Source of the DNA: Shewanella benthica KT99
Lineage (GTDB): Bacteria > Pseudomonadota > Gammaproteobacteria > Enterobacterales > Shewanellaceae
Assembly: GCF_000172075.1 (NCBI RefSeq)
Contig: NZ_ABIC01000005.1
Span: 1 to 64,000 of the forward strand
Direction of reading: 5' to 3'
DNA: 64,000 nucleotides
Both the position numbers and the translations under genes were made by a program. Below, one piece after another: positions 37,015-43,880 of this stretch; the stretch's first letter is position 1, and each line of letters starts with the position of its first letter. The notes beneath the pieces are model-generated. The model made no database searches, had not been told where the DNA came from, and was given only the letters and a program-made list of their open reading frames with translations.

Positions 37015-37675
37015 GGATCTGGCCATTATCCAGATGCCAACGCCGCCGCATAAACTCGGCGCATTCCATGCTGTGGGTGACCATAATTATGCCGGTGTCT
37101 TGCTCTCTTGCCAGTTCACACAAGAGCTTCATCACCTCTAAGCTGGCGAGCTGATCTAAGTTGCCTGTGGGCTCATCGGCTAACAGGAGTCTGGGTTTAT
37201 GGGCCAGAGCCCGGGCGATGGCGACTCGCTGCTGTTGACCACCGGATAAGGCTTCGACATGACGCTTGAGTAATGGCCTCAGACCTAAGCTATCGACCAG
37301 ATGATCGCACCAAGTGTTCCAATCTAAGCCATTGAGCCTGAGTGGGAAGGCAATGTTATCTTCGACATTAAGCGGGGTCAGCAGATTAAATTGTTGAAAG
37401 ACCACGCCTAAATAAACCTGCCTGAAATGACTCCAGTGACTGTCGTTCCATGGTGTGGTGTTTTCGCTCAGCAGGCTAAGGGAGCCAGCATCGGGGCGTT
37501 CAAATCCGGCGATCAGATTAAGCAAGGTGCTCTTGCCACTCCCGCTGGCACCTGTGAGCGCAATCGTATCACCTTGGGTGAGCAGCAGGTCGAGTCGGTC
37601 GAGGACCTTGTGACTGACTCCTCCATCGATAAACTGTTTGCTGATCCCTTGCAGTTGCACTATCTGTTCTGTCAT
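37007..37675 (-). CDS. LolD/MacB-like ABC transporter ATP-binding protein
   Basis: About 222 residues. Walker A GASGSGKST, Q-loop VFQQFNLLTPLNVEDNIAFPL, signature LSGGQQQRVAIARAL, Walker B LLLADEPTGNLD, switch His in IIMVTHS. All motifs are complete. ATG 37675 has GGAG four bases upstream; the TTG at 37714 is unlikely. First gene of a three-gene operon: ATPase, permease, lipocalin-like lipoprotein. Confidence 0.88.
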   Translation of the reverse strand: MTEQIVQLQGISKQFIDGGVSHKVLDRLDLLLTQGDTIALTGASGSGKSTLLNLIAGFERPDAGSLSLLSENTTPWNDSHWSHFRQVYLGVVFQQFNLLTPLNVEDNIAFPLRLNGLDWNTWCDHLVDSLGLRPLLKRHVEALSGGQQQRVAIARALAHKPRLLLADEPTGNLDQLASLEVMKLLCELAREQDTGIIMVTHSMECAEFMRRRWHLDNGQIHE

Positions 37676-37864
37676 AAGGCTCCAATCGCCAAGGCTAATT
37701 CCATTATGGGTCAAAACTATGAGTCAATAGTCAGTGATCATACCGAATCATACATCATTTTCAACCTGGATCCGCTGACCTTTACAGAGCCAAGAGCTGC
37801 ACTAATCATCAGCCTAGCTTAGAGGTAACATCTTGGGGTACAAGCTATAATTTGCTCAGCATGT

Positions 37865-38093
37865 CGAGTTGGATAATTTAAAATTCCCGGTAGTGTTAGT
37901 GCAGGAATATGGCCTGAGATGAATTTTTATGGGGAGCGTGGCACACCTCAGGGCATGGCACAATTGACGCCTTACCCAGATGGTTATTTTCAATTACACG
38001 GCATGACTCAAGATATCACCCCGTTTAATAACGGCTTAGTGGCGAGCTGTTAGCGAGGCCGCGCCAGTACCCTGAAGCCTTGGCGAAGAACTT
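37865..38093 (+). pseudogene. Short protein-gene remnant, family uncertain
   Basis: Two adjoining frames give a coherent protein-like string: KFPVVLVQEYGL, then after a frame change NFYGERGTPQGMAQLTPY, then DGYFQLHGMTQDITPFNNGLVAS and a stop at 38051. It has the feel of the C-terminal part of a flavin-dependent oxidoreductase but I cannot name it with confidence. No start or ribosome site. It is probably a decaying fragment. Confidence 0.35.
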
Positions 38094-38121
38094 TTAACTT
38101 TAATACCTATTGGTATAACTA

Positions 38122-38535
38122 TCAGCTGCCTGATCCCTGTCTTATTCTCTCTGCCGGAACCCTTAGCTGCTGCATCAGATAAACTTTGAAATCGGCTTGG
38201 TAAGGCTGATTCTCTATGGCTTGTTGCATGCAGTACAACCAGGCTTCACTTTCTCTATGGCCCACCGACAGATGTTTATGAGCGGCCGGGATATCGATGG
38301 AGCCATAATGCTCAGAATACAGCTTAGGGCCGCCAAGCCAGCCGGAAAGGAAGTACGCGAGTTTCTGACGGAGATCAGTAAGGTCACTAGGGTGCATATC
38401 CCGGATCTTCTTTGATGAGGAGAACTCATCCATATTTTGGTAAAACTGATCAACCAAGCGAGTCAAACCTGCTAAGCCACCCGCCATTTGGTAGGAGTTG
38501 TCACCAACCCCATATTCACAACTTCTTGAATTCAT
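38122..38535 (-). CDS. Group 2 truncated haemoglobin
   Basis: 137 residues of the 2-over-2 globin family (class O). YQMAGGLAGLTRLVDQFY opens helix B; the E/F region LAYFLSGWLGGPKLYSEHYG is followed by the proximal-His segment AAHKHLSVGHRESEAWLYCMQQAI with the class II Trp. It binds haem and O2/NO in the cytoplasm, often against nitrosative stress. Start uncertain: ATG 38535 is chosen; GTG 38571 would add 12 residues, neither with a strong ribosome site. The neighbour upstream is non-coding DNA. Confidence 0.85.
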   Translation of the reverse strand: MNSRSCEYGVGDNSYQMAGGLAGLTRLVDQFYQNMDEFSSSKKIRDMHPSDLTDLRQKLAYFLSGWLGGPKLYSEHYGSIDIPAAHKHLSVGHRESEAWLYCMQQAIENQPYQADFKVYLMQQLRVPAERIRQGSGS

Positions 38536-38571
38536 AACTTCTGCCGAAATCTGCTGTAGGGTTAACTCCAC

Positions 38572-38951
38572 TGCCTTTTGCTATAGAGCTAATTCCACTG
38601 ATTTTTTATTTAGTGCAATATCGTACTTTGTTGCAGAAGCCATCGCCAGTAGGTATGAAGTTTTTTCAAACTTTGTTTGGAGGTGTGTGGCCTTGTAGCC
38701 GAGGAATATTGGATGAAAGTCGTGGATATCAAACTTGAATCCTTGGCTACCAGCTGGCTGAAGTCTTATTTTTTATATTGTCTTTCCGGCAATGCTTTTG
38801 GGCCGGAATCCATCACTTTATCTGTACCTTCTAACTTGATTTTGAGTATGCGCCTTACGACGGAGAAGGGATTCCAAACGAAGTTTGGACCAGTACAGCG
38901 AAGCTGATGGGCACCAGTAACGTTCAAAGTTACCCCATAAACCTTTACCAC
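38572..38951. other. Intergenic, no gene seen
   Basis: 380 bases with inverted fragments (tccggcaatgcttttgggccgga near 38783). Possible frames are short, lack ribosome sites and have no recognisable content. It probably contains the globin gene promoter and degenerate repeat DNA. Confidence 0.4.
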
Positions 38952-39311
38952 CTAAAGGTTCTCAAGTTCCGACTGACATTGAATACATAACTCTGCGATA
39001 GCATGTATCGTGAGCCGACCGAGTCCAATACTCTCACCACATTCGAGACAGAAGCCATACTCCTCGGGTTCGAGCAAGATCTGCTTGATACGCAGGAGGT
39101 GCTGTTGCATCAGCACTTCACCGGCTTGTGCCATCTGTTGTTGCTGAATCGCGTCTATGCGGGATACTCGGCCAACCGCTTGCTGGTCGAGTCGCACCGG
39201 GGCGCTGCGTTGGTGGATTGATTCTATTTGCTGCTCTAGGTCACTAAGTTCATGTTTAAGCTTAGTGAGTAGCTCTTGTTTCTCGGTTGAGGTGAGATCT
39301 GCTTGTTTCAA
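38952..39311 (-). CDS. DksA/TraR C4 zinc-finger family protein
   Basis: 119 residues. N-terminal coiled-coil helices (ELLTKLKHELSDLEQQIESI), then a C-terminal ribbon CLECGE...CIQCQ and the TraR/DksA GLGRLTIHAIAELC string. DksA proteins reach into the RNA polymerase secondary channel; this is a shorter paralogue, not DksA itself. The coiled-coil tip lacks the DxxDxA motif as far as I can see (RVSRIDAIQQQQ has a partial version). Single gene. Confidence 0.85.
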   Translation of the reverse strand: MKQADLTSTEKQELLTKLKHELSDLEQQIESIHQRSAPVRLDQQAVGRVSRIDAIQQQQMAQAGEVLMQQHLLRIKQILLEPEEYGFCLECGESIGLGRLTIHAIAELCIQCQSELENL

Positions 39312-39426
39312 GAGTCAGTCTCCGATTTGGGATAGAACCGACTAAATTATCTGACTTCTTCTCGTAAAACAAGTGGGTATAGCAGGGGATGACAAGGGGT
39401 AAACAAGGACTAAACAAGAACAATAA

Positions 39427-39461
39427 AAAAGGCGCACTCATATTTTTATAGTGCGCCTTAC
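39427..39461 (-). terminator. Terminator of ygfZ (beyond the octamer array)
   Basis: Minus strand AAGGCGCACT - ataaaaatatg - AGTGCGCC then TTTTTTATTG. It lies about 165 bases past the ygfZ stop, so the repeat array is transcribed as the 3' untranslated region. Confidence 0.85.
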
Positions 39462-39472
39462 AGCATATTCTT

Positions 39473-39621
39473 CCTAGTTTCCTAGTTTCCTAGTTTCCTA
39501 GTTTCCTAGTTTCCTAGTTTCCTAGTTTCCTAGTTTCCTAGTTTCCTCGTTTCCTAGTTTCCTAGTTTCCTAGTTTCCTAGTTTCCTAGTTTCCTAGTTT
39601 CCTAGTTTCCTAGTTTCCTCG
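39473..39621. repeat. Octamer tandem array, 19 units of TTTCCTAG
   Basis: Perfect 8-base periodicity over about 150 bases. Seventeen units contain cctag and two contain cctcg (at 39545 and 39617). The array ends three bases before the ygfZ stop codon. The period is not a multiple of three and the array is outside the coding frame. It is likely to vary in copy number by slippage. Confidence 0.97.
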
Positions 39622-39623
39622 TC

Positions 39624-40604
39624 TTAACTTTCATCTTCAAGCGAATACGGCAGTGGCTTAATCGTCAGCGATGAAGTTTCATCTCCTGCGATTCTAAGCT
39701 TGGCGCTGTCTGCCGTGTCATTAGGTAGCACGGCCGTCAGTAAGACTTGATCGCCTGATTGAACCAGTTCGATGATGGTACCCGTTTTCTTGAAACCATC
39801 GTCTAAGGCGAGCTCTAGTCTGGTTTCCAGACTGACAGTTTCGCTACTGGTGCCGCTTAGGATATACAGGGCGCGTTTATTGCCACCGCGATACTTCATG
39901 CGGGCTATGGTTTCCTGGCCCATGTAACAGCCTTTCTGGAAGCTGATGCCATTAATGCCCTGCAAGTTGCACATCTGAGGCACAAACTTGCTCTGATGTG
40001 AGGCGGCCAGGTTGGGATAACCGGATTGGATCTCCAGAGCCTGCCAGGCGGTGGCATCGACTATTTCTTGATTAATAGAGGTAAGTAAGGGCGCAGCGGC
40101 TTCCTTGTCCATCACTATGATGAAACGGTCATTGTCTTTAAGCAGCAGGCCACCAGCAATCACGGTGACTTCTTTGTCTATGCTAGTATTGTCGGCTGGG
40201 CCAAACCGCTCATTGACCCAAGCTTGTGCCTGTTCACCGGCGACGCCTAAGAGTAAGAATTTGTCGGTAACATCGACCAGATCGGCCTTGCTGAATACCG
40301 CATATTTAGCGAGTTGTGTTAGATCCAGGGCCAAGGTATCTGACGGCATCATCATGATCAGGGCATCTTCGAGGGCGAAGGTTCTGAAGCTTGCCAGCAT
40401 CTTGCCCTTGGGATCGCAGTGGGCTCCCCAGCGCCATTGGTCATTTTCTAGAGAGCTGATGTCTGTGGTGACTTGTCCATGGATAAAGCTGCGGCCTTGT
40501 TCACCCGTCACGCTCATTAGTCCCAAGTGGGATAAGTTAGAGAAGAATAGCGATGGAATTGGGTCATTCAAGTTCCAACTGGGCTGAGAAACTGAAAGAG
40601 TCAT
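39624..40604 (-). CDS. ygfZ: Folate-binding protein YgfZ (CAF17/IBA57-like)
   Basis: 326 residues. The signature GISFQKGCYMGQE (KGCYxGQE) identifies the family; MSVTGEQGRSFIHGQVTTDI matches the GcvT-like N-terminal domain. It acts with tetrahydrofolate in maintenance of certain iron-sulfur enzymes such as MiaB. ATG 40604, AGGA-type site upstream. Its 3' end abuts the octamer array. Confidence 0.94.
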   Translation of the reverse strand: MTLSVSQPSWNLNDPIPSLFFSNLSHLGLMSVTGEQGRSFIHGQVTTDISSLENDQWRWGAHCDPKGKMLASFRTFALEDALIMMMPSDTLALDLTQLAKYAVFSKADLVDVTDKFLLLGVAGEQAQAWVNERFGPADNTSIDKEVTVIAGGLLLKDNDRFIIVMDKEAAAPLLTSINQEIVDATAWQALEIQSGYPNLAASHQSKFVPQMCNLQGINGISFQKGCYMGQETIARMKYRGGNKRALYILSGTSSETVSLETRLELALDDGFKKTGTIIELVQSGDQVLLTAVLPNDTADSAKLRIAGDETSSLTIKPLPYSLEDES

Positions 40605-40673
40605 ATCATGATCCTAGGAAATAAACGGGCTGGAAAGAGCTGATTGTAACTCTAATTTGCCAATGCTTGAAAT

Positions 40674-40712
40674 GAAATAGCCCGCATAATGAGTAAAATC
40701 ATACGGGCTATT
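40674..40712 (-). terminator. Duplicated terminator hairpin (outer copy)
   Basis: Minus strand AATAGCCCGTAT - gattttactc - ATTATGCGGGCTATT. It is part of the second unit of the serA tail duplication. Confidence 0.6.
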
Positions 40713-40904
40713 CATTTTTAGTCTCAGACTGGTGTTTAGTGCAGTAAGCGAGTTCTGATTGTGCCTTCGATGGCCTTCAGCTGCTCTAGTGCCTCTTCGG
40801 CTTGATTCGAATCGACCTCCATCACCACATAACCAATTTCAGCCGTGGTCTGTAGGCACTGATGTTGACAGGCGATGTTGATACTTTTTAGAAAAGCTTG
40901 AAAT

Positions 40905-40945
40905 GAAATAGCCCACATAATTGATAACGTTATGCGGGCTATTCA
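40905..40945 (-). terminator. Terminator of serA
   Basis: Minus strand AATAGCCCGCATAA - cgttatcaa - TTATGTGGGCTATTTCATTT, 20-60 bases past the stop. Confidence 0.75.
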
Positions 40946-40966
40946 TTTTTAGTCTCAGACTGGTGC

Positions 40967-42196
40967 TTAGTGCAGTAAGCGAGTTCTGATTGTGCCTTCG
41001 ATGGCCTTCAGCTGCTCTAGTGCCTCTTCGGCTTGATTCGAATCGACCTCCATCACCACATAACCAATTTCAGCCGTGGTCTGTAGGTACTGGGCGGCGA
41101 TGTTGATGCCTTTCTCTGCAAACGCTTGGTTAATCTTGATCAGTATACCGGGACGGTTGTGGTGGATATGCAGTAAGCGAGAAGTGTCTTTATGCTGAGC
41201 CAGAGACACTTCCGGGAAGTTGACCGCAGTCATGGTTGAGCCATTATCTGAGTACTTCGCTAGCTTGCCTGCCACTTCGATGCCGATATTTTCCTGGGCT
41301 TCCTGAGTGCTGCCACCCACATGCGGTGTCAGGATGACGTTATCCATGCCGCGTAACGGGCTGAAGAACTCGTCATTGTTAGACTTAGGCTCAACCGGGA
41401 ACACATCGATAGCAGCGCCCGCGAGTTTTTCACTGCGGATGGCCGATGCGAGAGCGTCAATGTCGACAACGGTGCCGCGAGAGGCGTTGATTAAAATGCT
41501 ACCTTGCTTCATATAAGCAATCTCGGCTTCACCTATCATCTCTTTGGTCTGCGGTGTCTCAGGTACGTGCAGGCTGACTACATCAGCGACAGACATTAAT
41601 TCTTGCATCGAGTGAATTTGCTGGGCATTACCCAGTGGTAACTTATCTTCAATATCGAAGAAAATCACGCGCATACCGAGCGTCTCGGCCAAGATACCGA
41701 GTTGAGTACCAATATGACCATAGCCAATCACACCTAAGGTCTTACCGCGGGCTTCGAAACTGCCTACGGCACTCTTAAGCCATCGGCCTCTGTGCGCCAT
41801 GGCATTACGCTGTGGAATACCACGAAATAACATAATAATTTCGCCAAGCACTAACTCGGCAACACTTCGAGTATTTGAAAATGGCGCATTGAAAACCGGG
41901 ACACCCAGTTTTTCAGCAACATTTAAGTTAACTTGGTTAGTCCCAATACAGAAACACCCGATACCGACAAGTTTCTCGGCTTGGCTTAACACTGCTGCGG
42001 TGATCTGGGTGCGGGAGCGAAGGCCAACAAAATGAGCATCTTTAATCGCTGTGGCTAAGGCCTCTTCCCCGAGAGATGCTTTGTGGTATTCGATATTGTT
42101 GTAGCCTGCACGCTTAAATACATCAACCGCAGATTGGTGGACGCCTTCCAACAGCAGGATCTTGATCTTATCCTTGTCCAGCGAATGTTTCGCCAT
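40967..42196 (-). CDS. serA: D-3-phosphoglycerate dehydrogenase SerA
   Basis: 409 residues (E. coli 410). Oxidises 3-phosphoglycerate, first step of serine synthesis. NAD motif GVIGYGHIGTQLG, active-site region INASRGTVVDIDAL, catalytic His in LTPHVGGSTQEAQENIG, C-terminal ACT domain (HIHHNRPGILIKINQAFAE) for serine feedback. MAKHSLDKDKIKILLLEGVH begins at ATG 42196; the longer frame to 42262 is unlikely. Its 3' end is tandemly duplicated downstream. Confidence 0.96.
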   Translation of the reverse strand: MAKHSLDKDKIKILLLEGVHQSAVDVFKRAGYNNIEYHKASLGEEALATAIKDAHFVGLRSRTQITAAVLSQAEKLVGIGCFCIGTNQVNLNVAEKLGVPVFNAPFSNTRSVAELVLGEIIMLFRGIPQRNAMAHRGRWLKSAVGSFEARGKTLGVIGYGHIGTQLGILAETLGMRVIFFDIEDKLPLGNAQQIHSMQELMSVADVVSLHVPETPQTKEMIGEAEIAYMKQGSILINASRGTVVDIDALASAIRSEKLAGAAIDVFPVEPKSNNDEFFSPLRGMDNVILTPHVGGSTQEAQENIGIEVAGKLAKYSDNGSTMTAVNFPEVSLAQHKDTSRLLHIHHNRPGILIKINQAFAEKGINIAAQYLQTTAEIGYVVMEVDSNQAEEALEQLKAIEGTIRTRLLH

Positions 42197-42359
42197 GATT
42201 TGAGTACCTTCTTCGGTTATGGGTATTATGTTATTTGTGTAAACAGTCAATTGTCCGACCAAAGTAGCATTTTTTTATGCACAGTGGAGGGCTGGATGGC
42301 TAAAGTTATTATTTTTATATCAAAACAATAGAGTTTATCCGTATATGAGGTTTTTATTT

Positions 42360-42482
42360 TGAATAAACAGCTTATTTGGGATACCCAGTCGGATATGGGC
42401 ATGGCGTTGGTGGGGGCGATAATGTGCCTAATTACACTTGCTAGGTTTCATGATTCACAGCTGGCTAAATTTAACGGCTAAC
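42360..42482 (+). CDS. Possible small ORF, 40 aa
   Basis: TTG 42360 with GAGG eight bases upstream opens a 40-codon frame, NKQLIWDTQSDMGMALVGAIMCLITLARFHDSQLAKFNG in pieces, with one short hydrophobic stretch. I do not recognise it. It could be a microprotein or chance; nothing else is found between serA and the LuxR-type gene. Confidence 0.2.
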
Positions 42483-42743
42483 TAGTGAATTATTTTATCT
42501 TATATGAAGTCTACTGGTTTTTTATGCTTTAAAAGTCTAACTATATAAGATTTTAATAACTAAAGTTGATAAAAACAGACTTTTCATCATGTTTACATTT
42601 AGTTAATACTTTTTTACTATGGTGTTACAGTTGAATTTATTCGAATCTACTAACACTATTCAAAATAGTAATCATTCTGGTTGATAGGGAAGATTGACCA
42701 TACCCTTACAGAGAGCAAGTAAACTTTTCAGGGAGAGAAGTGA

Positions 42744-43409
42744 ATGAGTAAGATTTATGAGTTGGTGTTCTTGCATCAAGTCGCGGCACCATGCCACCTG
42801 GCTATTTTGGCCGAGTCTATAGGGCTAAAGACACGTATTGTGAAGCAGGTATCTGAGCTAGAGCCTGAGAGAGACAATAACTGCTTCTATTTGATAGAAC
42901 AGGAGGGAGCCGCCTTAGATAGTAAAGGAATACCGTTATTGGCATCTCGCCTAGTGTCCCATGTACCCGTCGCACTCTATCAGGTTAATCGTGAGAAACT
43001 TGAGCCAGAATCTGCCTTGTTATTGGGGATTCGTGGTTTGCTCTATGCCGATCAGCGTATGGATCTTTTGTTGACCGGTTTAAGAAAGATGGTGGCCGAT
43101 GAGCTTTGGTATGACAGGGCTCTGATCAGTAAGATGTTCCGTCAATTGGTAAGTCGTTTAGACCGCACCAAGGATTATTCGCAAGATAACGCAGCCATGC
43201 TGCAGATGTTGACGAAAAGAGAGCGCACCATCATTCAGATCGTATCCAGTGGTGCTAGAAATAAAGAGATCGCTCATCGACTCTGTATCAGTGAACACAC
43301 GGTGAAGGCACATATCTCCTCTATTTTCAGGAAGACACAATCACGTAATCGTGTGGAGTTATTAAGATGGGCGCAAACCTACCAGAGTCACTTCGAGTTA
43401 TGTTCTTAG
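42744..43409 (+). CDS. LuxR/CsgD-type transcriptional regulator
   Basis: 221 residues. The C-terminal LuxR helix-turn-helix (LTKRERTIIQIVSSGARNKEIAHRLCISEHTVKAHISSIFRK) is complete. The N-terminal part is receiver-like in size but lacks the phospho-accepting Asp pocket I would expect, as in CsgD/VpsT-type regulators of biofilm matrix. ATG 42744 with AGGGAGAG upstream. About 330 bases of AT-rich promoter region precede it. Terminator at 43501. Confidence 0.85.
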   Translation: MSKIYELVFLHQVAAPCHLAILAESIGLKTRIVKQVSELEPERDNNCFYLIEQEGAALDSKGIPLLASRLVSHVPVALYQVNREKLEPESALLLGIRGLLYADQRMDLLLTGLRKMVADELWYDRALISKMFRQLVSRLDRTKDYSQDNAAMLQMLTKRERTIIQIVSSGARNKEIAHRLCISEHTVKAHISSIFRKTQSRNRVELLRWAQTYQSHFELCS

Positions 43410-43500
43410 TAAGTTAATAAGCTATTATTTATTGAGGCTCAGCTAAAGATGGCTGATTGCTGAGAGATATTTTGAGAGATAGTCACTAACGGAAAAGCTA

Positions 43501-43526
43501 AAACGGTCTCAATGGCCGTTTTTTTA
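43501..43526 (+). terminator. Terminator of the LuxR-type gene
   Basis: AAACGGTC - tcaat - GGCCGTTT followed by T. The 43530-43880 stretch after it is AT-rich and holds the promoter region of the nuclease gene; no other gene is seen. Confidence 0.8.
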
Positions 43527-43880
43527 TGCCTGCAAAACCCAGATGTTAAGAGTAATTAACTAGGCTTGTATAAATTTCATTCTATCCTAGAGGCTTTTAT
43601 GCAGATTTTGTAAAAAATTGTCACAGCTTGATAAGTTGGTGTTCGGCCTTGGTTTTAATGCCTGTTCTTGATTAAGCATTTGATTTTGACATGCTTAACA
43701 CCCATCTTGAGCCATTTGTTCTTATTTTCGTTAAATCCACTTTATTTTTTCTTTGTTTTACAAGTGTTTATAAGTCGTTAATGTGATTTAGATATCTTTT
43801 TTTTATCATCCAATTCTGTAAGAATCCCTAGGTACGTTAATAGAAGTTAACGGCAATATTATAAAAATGGGGTTGAATGA

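Larger units (their letters stand above)
40664..41125 (-). repeat. 231-bp tandem duplication of the serA 3' end and terminator
   Basis: Unit 40664-40894 repeats 40895-41125 with offset 231. It includes the last about 44 codons of serA (LQTTAEIGYVVMEVDSNQAEEAL...), the stop and the hairpin that follows. The terminators have diverged in their loops while the coding part is almost identical. The outer copy has no start of its own. Confidence 0.93.

Noticed and set aside
39473..39621. Octamer array considered as CRISPR
   Set aside because: No spacers: units are contiguous and 8 bases long.
40736..40918. 60-codon frame after serA
   Set aside because: It is the duplicated serA tail with a random N-terminus, not a separate gene.
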